Assembly: GCF_014621695.1 (NCBI RefSeq)
Contig: NZ_CP061281.1
Span: 6,200,001 to 6,264,000, forward strand
Direction of reading: 5' to 3'
DNA length: 64,000 nucleotides
Origin: Streptomyces xanthii
GTDB lineage: Bacteria > Actinomycetota > Actinomycetes > Streptomycetales > Streptomycetaceae
In this document: positions 17,181 through 27,006 of the stretch, piece after piece
How the letters are laid out: each line of letters starts with the position of its first letter
Position numbering within the stretch: the stretch's first letter is position 1
Program-made: the position numbers and the translations under genes
Notes under the pieces: model-generated
What the model was told of the DNA's origin: nothing
The model's input: the letters and a program-made list of their open reading frames with translations, nothing else
The model's database searches: none

Positions 17181-18262
17181 GAACCGCACTCGTCATCGGC
17201 ACCGGCCTCATCGGCACCTCCGCCGCCCTGGCGCTCGCCTCGCGCGGCGTCACCGTGCACCTGGAGGACCACGACCCCGGCCAGGCCCGCACCGCCGCCG
17301 CCCTCGGCGCCGGCAGCGCCGAGGCCCCCGAGGGCGTCGTCGACCTGTGCGTCGTCGCCGTGCCGCCCGCGCACGTCGCGCAGCAGCTCGCCGACGCCAT
17401 GCGCCGCGGCGTCGCCCGCGGCTACCTCGACGTCGCCAGCGTCAAGGGCGGCCCGCGCCGCGACCTGGAGTCCCTCGGCCTCGACCTCACCGCCTACATC
17501 GGCACGCACCCCATGAGCGGCCGCGAGCGCAGCGGCCCGCTCGCGGCGACCGCCGACCTCTTCGAGGGCCGGCCCTGGGTGCTCACCCCGACCCGGGACA
17601 CCGACACCGAGGTCCTCAACCTCGCCCTGGAACTGGTCGCCCTGTGCCGGGCCGTGCCCGTCGTCATGGACGCCGACGCCCACGACCGGGCCGTCGCCCT
17701 CGTCTCGCACATGCCGCACCTCGTCTCCGGCATGGTCGCCGCCCGCCTGGAGAACGCGGAGGAGGCCGCCGTCCGCCTCTGCGGCCAGGGCATCCGCGAC
17801 GTGACCCGCATCGCCGCCTCCGACCCGCGCATGTGGATCGACATCCTCTCCGCCAACCCGGGCCCCGTCGCCGACCTGCTCACCGACCTCTCCGCCGACC
17901 TCGACGAGACCGTACGGGCCCTGCGCGCCCTGCAGTCCTCCGACGACGACAAGCGCCGCGAGGGCGCCGACGGAGTCGAGACGATGCTGCGCAAGGGCAA
18001 CGCGGGCCAGGCCCGGGTCCCCGGCAAGCACGGCGCCGCCCCCGCCGCGTACGAGGCCGTCGCCGTCCTGATCTCCGACCAGCCGGGTGAGCTCGCTCGC
18101 ATCTTCGCGGACGCCGGCGCCGTCGGGATCAACATCGAGGACGTGCGGATCGAGCACGCGACCGGGCAGCAGGCCGGCTTCATCCAGCTCATGGTGCAGC
18201 CCGCGGCCGCGCCCAAGCTCGCCGCCGCGCTCCGCGAGCGCGGCTGGGCCATGCGGCAGTGA
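17177..18262 (+). CDS. tyrA: Prephenate dehydrogenase with C-terminal ACT-like domain
   Basis: Oxidative decarboxylation of prephenate to 4-hydroxyphenylpyruvate for tyrosine synthesis. 361 residues: Rossmann domain with VIGTGLIGTSAALALASRG, catalytic His and substrate loop in IGTHPMSGRERSGP, a helical dimerisation domain, then an ACT-type regulatory domain from about 290 (AVLISDQPGELARIFADAG). The ACT domain suggests feedback control by an aromatic amino acid. GTG 17177 overlaps the aroH stop. Confidence 0.95.
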   Translation: MRTALVIGTGLIGTSAALALASRGVTVHLEDHDPGQARTAAALGAGSAEAPEGVVDLCVVAVPPAHVAQQLADAMRRGVARGYLDVASVKGGPRRDLESLGLDLTAYIGTHPMSGRERSGPLAATADLFEGRPWVLTPTRDTDTEVLNLALELVALCRAVPVVMDADAHDRAVALVSHMPHLVSGMVAARLENAEEAAVRLCGQGIRDVTRIAASDPRMWIDILSANPGPVADLLTDLSADLDETVRALRALQSSDDDKRREGADGVETMLRKGNAGQARVPGKHGAAPAAYEAVAVLISDQPGELARIFADAGAVGINIEDVRIEHATGQQAGFIQLMVQPAAAPKLAAALRERGWAMRQ

Positions 18263-18378
18263 GAGGCGGCCGTCAGAGGTGCCAGTAAGAGTCGCTTCTC
18301 AGAGCCAGTAACCTTGTGCGGGGCGTGTCCGCGCCCCGTCCGCATGCCCCCGTGCACTGAGAAAGGTGTCCGTCACCC

Positions 18379-19059
18379 ATGGAAACCCCGGCAGCCGTGA
18401 TCGTCGCCATCGACGGACCCTCCGGCACGGGCAAGTCGAGCACCTCGAAGGCCGTCGCCGCCCAGCTCGGACTGAGCTACCTGGACACCGGCGCCCAGTA
18501 CCGGGCGATCACCTGGTGGATGGTGAACAACGGCATCGACCTGTCCGACGCGTCCGCCATCGCCGCGGTGGCGGGCAAGGCCGACATCGTCTCCGGCACC
18601 GACCCGTCCGGCCCCACCATCACGGTGGACGGCACCGACGTGGCCGGTCCCATCCGCACGACCGAGGTCACCTCCCAGGTCAGCGCCGTCAGCGCCGTCC
18701 CCGAGGTGCGGGCCCGGATCACCGAGCTGCAGCGCTCCATCGCCGCCTCGGCCGAGAAGGGCATCGTCGTCGAGGGCCGCGACATCGGTACGACGGTGCT
18801 GCCCGACGCCGACCTCAAGATCTTCCTGACCGCCTCGCCCGAGGCCCGCGCCGCCCGCCGCTCCGGCGAGCTCAAGGGCTCCGACGTCAAGGCGACGCAG
18901 GAGGCCCTCGTGGCGCGCGACAAGGCCGACTCCAGCCGCAAGACGTCGCCGCTCGCCAAGGCGGGCGACGCCGTCGAGGTCGACACCACCGACCTCACGC
19001 TGCAGCAGGTCATCGAGTGCGTCGTCACGCTGGTCGAGGAGAAGCGGGCCTCCCGGTGA
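18379..19059 (+). CDS. cmk: Cytidylate kinase
   Basis: Phosphorylates CMP and dCMP. 226 residues with P-loop IDGPSGTGKSSTSKAVA, the GLSYLDTGAQYRA substrate segment, VVEGRDIGTTVLPDADLKIF and lid residues ARRSGEL. ATG 18379 with an upstream ggtgtc. It overlaps the acyltransferase gene by GTGA. The order cmk, acyltransferase, der is frequently seen in actinobacteria. With pyrG it is the second pyrimidine nucleotide gene in the window, but not in the same operon. Confidence 0.97.
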   Translation: METPAAVIVAIDGPSGTGKSSTSKAVAAQLGLSYLDTGAQYRAITWWMVNNGIDLSDASAIAAVAGKADIVSGTDPSGPTITVDGTDVAGPIRTTEVTSQVSAVSAVPEVRARITELQRSIAASAEKGIVVEGRDIGTTVLPDADLKIFLTASPEARAARRSGELKGSDVKATQEALVARDKADSSRKTSPLAKAGDAVEVDTTDLTLQQVIECVVTLVEEKRASR

Positions 19060-19703
19060 GCGACGCTCCCTCCGAGCGCGGCGCCGAGGTCGGACGGCGC
19101 ATCGGCGTCGGTCTGATGTACGGGCTGTGGAAGCCGCGCGTGCTGGGATCCTGGCGGGTCCCCGCGAGCGGCCCGGTGATCCTCGCCGTGAACCACGCCC
19201 ACAACATCGACGGGCCCATGGTCATGGGCGTCGCCCCGCGGCCGGCGCACTTCCTGATCAAGCAGGAGGCGTTCGTCGGACCACTCGGCCGCTTCCTCGA
19301 CGGGATCGGCCAGGTGAAGGTGGACCGGACCGGCACGGACCGTACCGCCGTCACCCGCGCCCTCGACGTGCTGAGGAACGACGGCGTCCTCGGGATCTTC
19401 CCCGAGGGCACCCGCGGCGAGGGCGACTTCGCCTCGCTGCGGGCCGGGCTCGCGTACTTCGCGGTGCGCTCCGGCGCGCCGATCGTCCCGGTCGCGGTGC
19501 TGGGAAGCACGGACCGGCCCGGACGGTTGATAAAGGGGCTGCCCCCGCTGCGCAGCCGGGTCGACGTCGTCTTCGGCGACCCCTTCGAGGCGGGCGACGG
19601 CAGCGGCCGCCGCACGCGCAAGGCGCTGGACGAGGCGACCGTGCGCATCCAGGACCGGCTCACCGCCCACCTGGAGAACGCCAGGCGCCTGACCGGGCGC
19701 TGA
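19056..19703 (+). CDS. 1-acyl-glycerol-3-phosphate acyltransferase (PlsC-like)
   Basis: Predicted membrane-associated acyltransferase of phospholipid synthesis. 215 residues with the catalytic NHAHNIDGP (H-x4-D), the substrate-binding FPEGTRGEG, and the PIVPVAVLGS strand. There is no strong transmembrane helix, so it is probably peripheral. GTG 19056 overlaps the cmk stop, which couples translation. Acyl donor and acceptor are not readable from sequence. Confidence 0.93.
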   Translation: MSDAPSERGAEVGRRIGVGLMYGLWKPRVLGSWRVPASGPVILAVNHAHNIDGPMVMGVAPRPAHFLIKQEAFVGPLGRFLDGIGQVKVDRTGTDRTAVTRALDVLRNDGVLGIFPEGTRGEGDFASLRAGLAYFAVRSGAPIVPVAVLGSTDRPGRLIKGLPPLRSRVDVVFGDPFEAGDGSGRRTRKALDEATVRIQDRLTAHLENARRLTGR

Positions 19704-19781
19704 GCGAGACTTTCAGTAGTGCGCGCGCCCCGAACGGGTGCGGGCACCGATCACCACGATGAACGACGAGGTACGGACTTC

Positions 19782-21257
19782 ATGAACGACCAGATCCAGC
19801 CCGAGGGCGGCGCGGAGCACGATCACGGCGCGCTCGGCGACGCTGAGTACGCCCGGTTCATGGAGCTCGCGGCCGAGGAGGGCTTCGACCTCGAGGACGT
19901 CGAGGGCGCGATCGAGGAGGCGGGCCACGGCCCGCTGCCCGTCCTCGCCGTCGTCGGCCGGCCCAACGTCGGCAAGTCGACCCTGGTAAACCGCATCATC
20001 GGCCGCCGCGAGGCCGTCGTCGAGGACAAGCCGGGCGTCACCCGCGACCGCGTCACGTACGAGGCCGAGTGGGCGGGCCGCCGCTTCAAGGTCGTCGACA
20101 CCGGCGGCTGGGAGCAGGACGTCCTCGGCATCGACGCCTCGGTCGCCGCGCAGGCCGAGTACGCGATCGAGACCGCCGACGCCGTCGTCTTCGTCGTCGA
20201 CTCCAAGGTCGGCGTCACCGACACCGACGAGGCCGTCGTCCGCCTCCTGCGCAAGGCCAAGAAGCCCGTCGTGCTGTGCGCCAACAAGGTCGACGGCCCC
20301 AGCGGCGAGGCCGACGCCACCGCCCTGTGGTCCCTCGGCATCGGCGAGCCGCACCCCGTCTCCTCGCTGCACGGCCGCGGCACCGGCGACATGCTCGACG
20401 CCGTCCTGGAGGCGCTGCCCGAGGCGCCCGCGCAGACCTTCGGCGCCGCCGGCGTCGGCGGCCCGCGCCGCATCGCCCTGATCGGCCGCCCGAACGTCGG
20501 CAAGTCCTCGCTCCTGAACAAGGTCGCGAACGAGGAGCGCGTCGTCGTCAACGAGTTGGCGGGCACCACCCGTGACCCGGTCGACGAGCTCATCGAACTC
20601 GGCGGAGTCACCTGGAAGTTCGTCGACACGGCGGGCATCCGCAAGCGCGTCCACCTCCAGCAGGGCGCCGACTACTACGCCTCGCTGCGCACCGCCGCCG
20701 CCGTCGAGAAGGCGGAGGTCGCGGTCATCCTGATCGACGCGTCCGAGTCCATCTCCATCCAGGACCAGCGGATCGTGACGATGGCCGTCGAGGCCGGCCG
20801 CGCGGTCGTCGTCGCCTTCAACAAGTGGGACACCCTCGACGAGGAGCGCCGCTACTACCTGGAGCGCGAGATCGAGACCGAGCTGGGCCAGATCGCCTGG
20901 GCCCCGCGGGTCAACGTGTCGGCGCGGACCGGCCGCCACATGGAGAAGCTCGTCCCGGCGATCGAGACGGCGCTGGCCGGCTGGGAGACCCGCGTCCCCA
21001 CGGGCCGGCTCAACGCCTTCCTCGGCGAGCTCGTCGCCTCCCACCCGCACCCGGTGCGCGGCGGCAAGCAGCCCCGCATCCTGTTCGGCACGCAGGCCGG
21101 CACCAAGCCGCCGCGGTTCGTGCTGTTCGCCTCCGGCTTCATCGAGGCGGGCTACCGGCGCTTCGTGGAGCGGCGTCTGCGCGAGGAGTTCGGGTTCGAG
21201 GGGACGCCGATCCACATTTCCGTGCGGGTGCGGGAGAAGCGCGGCAAGAAGAAGTAA
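19782..21257 (+). CDS. der: Ribosome biogenesis GTPase Der (EngA)
   Basis: Tandem-GTPase needed for 50S ribosome maturation. 491 residues: an acidic N-terminal extension of about 50 residues, GTPase 1 with [14 protein letters not shown] and DTGGWEQ, GTPase 2 with [14 protein letters not shown] and [12 protein letters not shown] as G4 of the second domain, and a C-terminal KH-like domain ending in KRGKKK. ATG 19782 was chosen for gaggt upstream and family start; a frame extension to 19719 is unlikely. The gap to the preceding acyltransferase is 78 bp. Confidence 0.97.
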   Translation: MNDQIQPEGGAEHDHGALGDAEYARFMELAAEEGFDLEDVEGAIEEAGHGPLPVLAVVGRPNVGKSTLVNRIIGRREAVVEDKPGVTRDRVTYEAEWAGRRFKVVDTGGWEQDVLGIDASVAAQAEYAIETADAVVFVVDSKVGVTDTDEAVVRLLRKAKKPVVLCANKVDGPSGEADATALWSLGIGEPHPVSSLHGRGTGDMLDAVLEALPEAPAQTFGAAGVGGPRRIALIGRPNVGKSSLLNKVANEERVVVNELAGTTRDPVDELIELGGVTWKFVDTAGIRKRVHLQQGADYYASLRTAAAVEKAEVAVILIDASESISIQDQRIVTMAVEAGRAVVVAFNKWDTLDEERRYYLEREIETELGQIAWAPRVNVSARTGRHMEKLVPAIETALAGWETRVPTGRLNAFLGELVASHPHPVRGGKQPRILFGTQAGTKPPRFVLFASGFIEAGYRRFVERRLREEFGFEGTPIHISVRVREKRGKKK

Positions 21258-21286
21258 GCGCGCGAGCTAGCGGCGCGCCGGGGACC

Positions 21287-21619
21287 TCAGTGGTGCTCGC
21301 GGCGCGGAGCGGGCGGCAGGGCGGCCGGGAGCGATGCTCCCGGACCGGCGTGCCGCCCGCTGCTCGTCTGCCACAACTGCGGCGGCGTGTGGTGCCGCGA
21401 GCCGTACAGGCCCGCCCCGAACGAGGTGAACCCCAGCTCCTCCTCGCCGCTGCGATCGCCCGGCAGGGCCCGGAAGGAGCGGCGGTACTCCGCGTACAGC
21501 GCGTCGTAGATCGGGGTGGCCGAGCGGCCGCCCGCCGGGGGCTGCGAGGGCCGCATCGACGGGATCGGCGTCGGGTACGGCTGACGCCGCGGGGCTGAGG
21601 TGAGGTCGTATGGGTGCAC
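21287..21619 (-). CDS. Conserved hypothetical protein
   Basis: 110 residues, not recognised as a characterised family. The middle part (RSATPIYDALYAEYRRSFRALPGDRSGEEEL) is a plausible conserved helix-rich core with Tyr and Arg, flanked by proline-rich ends. I recall similar short proteins downstream of der in streptomycetes, which supports it being real; that is memory, not a search. GTG 21619 is the longest reasonable start; an internal ATG at 21556 is possible. It converges on der with a 29-bp gap and no clear hairpin. Confidence 0.55.
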   Translation of the reverse strand: MHPYDLTSAPRRQPYPTPIPSMRPSQPPAGGRSATPIYDALYAEYRRSFRALPGDRSGEEELGFTSFGAGLYGSRHHTPPQLWQTSSGRHAGPGASLPAALPPAPRREHH

Positions 21620-21803
21620 ATACGTGCAAACGACCCGGACCCCCCGTCGGATGCGCCCTTGGCCTCGGCTTTTGCGGGGCGTCAGGGGCGTGACCGGCGG
21701 ATTCGGCGGGGCCCGGGTCGGGCGTCGGTCCTACGAGACCCACGCGTACTGCGCGTCGTCCTGTACTGCGTGTCGTCCTGCGGGGAGTGCGCGGCCGGTC
21801 GGC

Positions 21804-22595
21804 TCAGGTGCCCGCGAGCGGCATCGCGGCGGCGACCAGCCGGCCGTTCGCCGCGGCCTTGTCGAGCGCGTCGCGCAGCAGGTCCTCGCGCGGCTGGCGG
21901 CCGATCGAGCCGACCGGGGCGGCGAAGACGAGCACGGTCTGCGTCTTGTTCGCCGCGGCCCGCCAGCCCTCCGTCACCACGAGCGGCTGGTGCGCCTGCC
22001 ACCAGGCGACCTGAGCGGGCGCGCCGCCGGTGCCGGGCTGCAGGACCGCGTGCAGCTGGCCCATGGCGAGCAGCACCGACCAGCCGGGCAGCGAGCGCGG
22101 CGCCTGCGCCAGCTCCGGCACCGGCATGAAGCCCTGCTCGATCAGGAGCGGCAGGAAGTCGTCGCCGCCGGACTGCACGCCCGGACGGGAGATCGGGCCG
22201 GTCGGCTCGACGACGAGCGCGGGGTGCAGATCGCCGTTGATCAGGATCAGGCCGCTGGTCACGCCGAGCACGGCCTGCGCGGGCGGCGCCTCGGCCGACG
22301 GGGCCGCCGCGTCCGCGCCGGGCGCGCCGAGCGACTGGACGGCGCCCTGCAACTGGTCCTCGTTGACCTGGACGACCTGCGAGGGCAGGCAGGCGGCGTG
22401 GGCGAAGGCGAGCACGGCGGTCTCGTCGCCGACGAACAGGACGGTGCTGGTCCGTTCCTGTTCCGTGTCGCCCGGGGTGCGGCAGGACGTGCAGTCGTAG
22501 CTGCCCGGGGCGTTGTCCCCGGCGAGCAGCCGGTCGGCTTCTTCGTCGCCGATCTCGGCGCGTACGTCGTCACTGACGTCGAGCAAGCGCGGCAC
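21804..22595 (-). CDS. Conserved hypothetical protein (263 aa)
   Basis: 263 residues without a motif I can name. It starts MPRLLDVSDDVRAEIGDEEADRLL, has CTSCRTPGD (a possible CxxC site) near residue 36, then alternating strand and helix segments such as TAVLAFAHAACLPSQVVQV and LLAMGQLHAVLQPGTGG, and ends in a helix (LLRDALDKAAANGRLVAAA). There is no signal peptide or membrane helix, so it is probably cytosolic. GTG 22595 follows gaggag closely, which supports the start. It is divergent from the Rpf-LysM gene. Confidence 0.7.
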   Translation of the reverse strand: MPRLLDVSDDVRAEIGDEEADRLLAGDNAPGSYDCTSCRTPGDTEQERTSTVLFVGDETAVLAFAHAACLPSQVVQVNEDQLQGAVQSLGAPGADAAAPSAEAPPAQAVLGVTSGLILINGDLHPALVVEPTGPISRPGVQSGGDDFLPLLIEQGFMPVPELAQAPRSLPGWSVLLAMGQLHAVLQPGTGGAPAQVAWWQAHQPLVVTEGWRAAANKTQTVLVFAAPVGSIGRQPREDLLRDALDKAAANGRLVAAAMPLAGT

Positions 22596-22758
22596 GGGTG
22601 GCTCCTCAGGATCGGTCTCGCTGTGAGTGCTGATGAAGGGACAACGGGTGACCGGCCGCCTGGGTCACGCATCCCGCACAAAAGCGCAGGTGCGCCGACC
22701 GGGTGGGGCCGCGCCGGGCGCGGCGCGGCACGACCGCGCCCGGCGGGGCGCTGCGTAG

Positions 22759-23334
<576 letters not shown>

Positions 23335-23455
23335 CCGTCCCGGGGGCCGCCGTGGGGGCCGCGCGCCGTCGTGGCCGGCCGCGCCCCGCGGCGACGTCGC
23401 TGAACGGCACTGCCCCGCCCCCCTGGTGGGGGCGCGTGTGCAGGGGTTTCGGCGC

Positions 23456-24118
23456 TCAGGCTTCGCTCGCCTCGCCGCTGAAGGTGACGGCGCCCCGACC
23501 GAGGCCGTACACGAGCACCGGGAGCCCGGGCCGGGCCGGCAGGTGGCGCAGGGGCTGTGGCAGTCGTTGCTCGGCGAGGACCACGCACGCGTCGAGGCCG
23601 CGCAGCAGGTCGTACGTACGGGCCGCAACCCGGGGCGACATGCCCTGGGTCGGCTCGTCGAGGAGGAGGACGCGGGGGCGGGCGAGCAGGGCGCGGGCCA
23701 GGGCCAGCATGCGCTGTTCGCCGCCGGAGAGGGTGCCGGCGCGGCGGTCGAGCAGGGGGCGCAGCTCCGGGTAGGCGTCGAGGGCAGGGGCGAGGTCGCC
23801 GTCCGGGGCGGCGAGGCGGAGGTTGTCCGTCACGCCGAGCCCCGCGTGCACGGCCTGGCGGTCCGGGACGAAGCGCAGGCCCGCCGCCGCGCGGGCCCGC
23901 GCGGTGCGGCCGGTCATGTCCCGCCCGTCCCACAGCGCGGCCCCGCCGGACAGCGGCACCGTGCCGGCGAGCGCGCGCAGCACGGTGGTGCGGCCCGAGC
24001 CGTTGCGTCCGAGGAGCACGGTGAGCGTGCCCGCGGGGGCCGCGAGGGTGACGCCGTGCAGGGCCTCCAGGGGGCCGTAGTGGACGCGGGCGCCCCGCAG
24101 TTCGACGCCGCGCCTCAT
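23456..24118 (-). CDS. Branched-chain amino acid-type ABC transporter ATPase (LivF-like)
   Basis: 220-residue ABC ATPase of the LivF subgroup, cytosolic side of the importer encoded by the overlapping upstream gene. Walker A is GRNGSGRTTVL (about 37-47) with arginine in place of the invariant lysine; the ABC signature is LSGGEQRM and Walker B is VLLLDEPTQGMSP. The C-terminus is shorter than usual and ends GRGAVTFSGEASEA. Its start overlaps the LivHMG stop (ATGA). If the Arg is real, this half-site may bind but hydrolyse ATP poorly. Confidence 0.9.
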   Translation of the reverse strand: MRRGVELRGARVHYGPLEALHGVTLAAPAGTLTVLLGRNGSGRTTVLRALAGTVPLSGGAALWDGRDMTGRTARARAAAGLRFVPDRQAVHAGLGVTDNLRLAAPDGDLAPALDAYPELRPLLDRRAGTLSGGEQRMLALARALLARPRVLLLDEPTQGMSPRVAARTYDLLRGLDACVVLAEQRLPQPLRHLPARPGLPVLVYGLGRGAVTFSGEASEA

Positions 24119-27003
24119 CGGCCGGCCCTCGCGGGGAGCACCTCGCCGGGCGGTCCGGACGCGACGATCCGCCCGCCCTCCAGTACGTGCACGGTGCCGG
24201 CCAGCGCGGCCACCAGTTCCAGGTCGTGCTCGATGATCAGCAGAGCCGTGCCGTCGGCGGCCAGGGCCCGCAACAGCCGGGTCAGCTCGGCCACTTCGGC
24301 GTCGTCCAGGCCGGCGGTGGGTTCGTCGAGGAGCAGGACGTGCGGACGGCCGGCGAGGGCGCGGGCCAGTTCGACCCGGCGTAGCGTCCCGGTGGACAGG
24401 TCGTCGGTGCGCCGACCGTCGGGCACCCGGAGCAGGCGCAGCAGGCGTGCGACGGCCCCGGGATCACGGACGTGGCCCTGCTCCGCGCCGACCCGGATGT
24501 TGTCCCCGACGCTGAGCGAGGGGAACACGACGAGCTGCTGGAACGTCCGCGCCACCCCGAGCCGCGTCCGCGCGTGCGCCGCCGTCCGCGTCACGTCCCG
24601 GTCCCCGAACGACACGCGGCCGGCATCCGGCCGCAGCGTGCCGGCGAGACAGTGGAACAGGGTGCTCTTCCCGGCCCCGTTGTCCCCCACGACAGCGGTC
24701 ACCCGCCCCGCCTCCACCCGCACCCCGACCCCGTCCAGCACCACCCGCCCCCCGAACCGCACCACGATCCCGGAACAGGCCAGCACGGGGGCCCTGCCGG
24801 GCGGTCCGGCGGCGGCGCGCGGAGCCGGGGGAGGGGAGGGCGGGGCGCCGCCCGGCCCGGACCCCGCGCCGGGGACGTGTGCCGACGGCTCGGCCGGGCG
24901 ACCCGCGTCGGCTTCGGGTCCGGCCGGTGCGTGCAGCGCTGCCCGGGGCGTGAGCGTGGCCGGCGTGTGCGGCCCCGCCGAGCCGGACGGCCTGCCTTCC
25001 GGGGCGGGCGACGCCTTCCGCCCCGCCGAGCGGGAGGGGGCGAGATCCGGGCCGGACGCCGTGCGGCCGTGCGGGCGGCCCGTGCGGGGGGCGGGCCCGG
25101 CCGGCCCACCGTCCCGCAGGTCCCGTGCCGCCGACTCCCCGTCCGCCCCTGTGCCGACCCGACCCAGCCGGACCCGCACCGCGTCCCCCCGCTCGGTCAG
25201 CCGACCGCGCCCCCGTGCCCGTACCGACAGCGAGCGCACCGCCTCGTACGGGCCCTCCGGGAAGCGGCCGACCAGGACGGCCAGGAGGCCGACCGTGGCC
25301 GCGGCCACGCCGCCGCGGGCGCCCGCGTCCAGGCCGACCAGGAGAGCCGCGCCCAGGAGGGCCGAGAGGGGGCCGTCCGCGCCGAGGACGACGATCGCGG
25401 CGAACCAGAGCAGGCCGCGGACCGGGTCGAAGGAGGCCGGGTCGAAGGAGCGCAGGCCGAAGGAGAGGAGAGCGCCGCCCAGGGCCGCCAGGGCGGCGGC
25501 CAGGACGAAGGCCGCGACCTTCAGCGCGGCCACCGGGACCCCCGCCGCGGCCGCCCCCGCCTCGTCGTCCCGGAGCGCGGCGAGCGCCCGCCCGGACCGG
25601 CCCTGCCGCACCTGGCGGACCACGAGCAGGGCCCCGCACAGCAGGACCAGTTCGAGGGCGTAGAACGCGCGGTCGTCGGCGAGGCCCGCCGGGCGGGGCG
25701 GGGCCAGGCCCGCCGCGTACGGCTGGGCGAGCACGAAGCGGCTCACCCCGACCCCGACCGCGAACGTGGCCAGCGCGAGCGCCAGACCGTGCCGCCGGAT
25801 CGCCGGCAGCGCGGTGAGCAGGCCGAGCGGCGCCACCAGGAGCACCGCGAGCACCAGCGCGGCCGGACCCGGCAGTTGGGGCAGTCCCGGGAAGCGGCCC
25901 AGCGAGAGGAGCACCGCGAACAGCGCCCCGAGCCCCGCGAACGCCCCCTGGCCCAGCGCGAGCTGTCCCGCCCGGCCGGTCACCACGACCAGCGACAGCA
26001 GGATCAGCGCGAGCGCCGGCACCTGGACGGCCGTGTGCAGGTCCGACCCCGCGAACCCGAGCGGCAGCAGGAACAGCACCCCGGCCACCGGCCACGCCCC
26101 CGGCGGCGCCGGCACCACCCGCCGCGTCGCCGCCTGCGACAACGCGCCCGCCCCGCCCACCGCGGGCAGCACGAGCGCGGCGACGAGCAGCGCCACCACG
26201 AACAGGTTCGCCCCCACCGCCTGGAGCAGGGGCTGCGCCCAGCCGCCCGGATGCAGTCGCGTCAGCTGGCTCTGCGCCACGCCGACGGCGAGCGCCACCC
26301 CGACCGCGACCGACAGATACCGCATCCGCGCCGCCACCGCGACGGCCACGACCTCCATCACCAGGAGCGGCAGCCCGTACGGGTCGAGCCGCACGTACGG
26401 GGCGAGCAGCACTCCGGTCAGGCCCGCCGTGCACGCGCCGAACGCCCAGCCCACGGCCGCCACCCGGTCCGCGTCGACCCCGCCCAGCACCGCCAGCCGC
26501 CGGTCGTCGACCACCGCCCGCAGCTCACCCCCGAACCGGGTCAGCCGGGTCACCGCCCACACCGCCACCGCGACCGCGCACACCACCGCGAGCTGCCCCC
26601 ACGGGTCGGCCGAGATCAGCACCGGGGCGTCCTCCTGCGCGCCCGTGCCCCACAGCAGCGCCGCCGCACCCACCAGAAGGACGAACACGCCGATCGACGC
26701 GACCAGCGTCCGGGCCGGATCGTTCCCGGACACCGCGAGCGGCCGGAACACCCCGCGTTCCAGGGCGAGTCCGAGCGCGGGCGCCACCCCGAGCAGCACC
26801 AGCGCGGCGCCCGCCCACAGCGGCCAGTCCCACACCACGACGAACTGCCGCAGCAGGTAGGCGCAGAACACGGCGATGGCCCCGTGCGCGAAGTTGAGCA
26901 CGCCCGTCGCCCGGTACGTGACGACGAGCCCGACCCCGGTCAGCGCCGCTGCCGCGCCCACCGACAGGCCGGCGAGCGTCAGTTCGTACGTCAGCGAGGC
27001 CAC
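24115..27003 (-). CDS. Fused LivH-LivM-LivG: two permease domains and one ATPase in one polypeptide
   Basis: 962 residues joining three normally separate importer subunits. Residues about 1-290 are LivH-like (LTGVGLVVTYRATGVLNFAHG is the family opening); 300-595 LivM-like (LALGQGAFAGLGALF and the DDEAGAAAAGVPV loop); 600-752 a Pro/Gly/Ala-rich linker; 753-962 a LivG ATPase with GDNGAGKSTLFHC (about 772), Walker B VLLLDEPTAGLDD and a degenerate signature LSTGT instead of LSGGQ. It belongs in the membrane and would import a branched-chain amino acid or similar compound with the LivF-like ATPase. GTG 27003 starts 3 bp after the preceding stop. The three-part fusion is unusual. Confidence 0.88.
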   Translation of the reverse strand: MASLTYELTLAGLSVGAAAALTGVGLVVTYRATGVLNFAHGAIAVFCAYLLRQFVVVWDWPLWAGAALVLLGVAPALGLALERGVFRPLAVSGNDPARTLVASIGVFVLLVGAAALLWGTGAQEDAPVLISADPWGQLAVVCAVAVAVWAVTRLTRFGGELRAVVDDRRLAVLGGVDADRVAAVGWAFGACTAGLTGVLLAPYVRLDPYGLPLLVMEVVAVAVAARMRYLSVAVGVALAVGVAQSQLTRLHPGGWAQPLLQAVGANLFVVALLVAALVLPAVGGAGALSQAATRRVVPAPPGAWPVAGVLFLLPLGFAGSDLHTAVQVPALALILLSLVVVTGRAGQLALGQGAFAGLGALFAVLLSLGRFPGLPQLPGPAALVLAVLLVAPLGLLTALPAIRRHGLALALATFAVGVGVSRFVLAQPYAAGLAPPRPAGLADDRAFYALELVLLCGALLVVRQVRQGRSGRALAALRDDEAGAAAAGVPVAALKVAAFVLAAALAALGGALLSFGLRSFDPASFDPVRGLLWFAAIVVLGADGPLSALLGAALLVGLDAGARGGVAAATVGLLAVLVGRFPEGPYEAVRSLSVRARGRGRLTERGDAVRVRLGRVGTGADGESAARDLRDGGPAGPAPRTGRPHGRTASGPDLAPSRSAGRKASPAPEGRPSGSAGPHTPATLTPRAALHAPAGPEADAGRPAEPSAHVPGAGSGPGGAPPSPPPAPRAAAGPPGRAPVLACSGIVVRFGGRVVLDGVGVRVEAGRVTAVVGDNGAGKSTLFHCLAGTLRPDAGRVSFGDRDVTRTAAHARTRLGVARTFQQLVVFPSLSVGDNIRVGAEQGHVRDPGAVARLLRLLRVPDGRRTDDLSTGTLRRVELARALAGRPHVLLLDEPTAGLDDAEVAELTRLLRALAADGTALLIIEHDLELVAALAGTVHVLEGGRIVASGPPGEVLPARAGR

Positions 27004-27006
27004 GCC

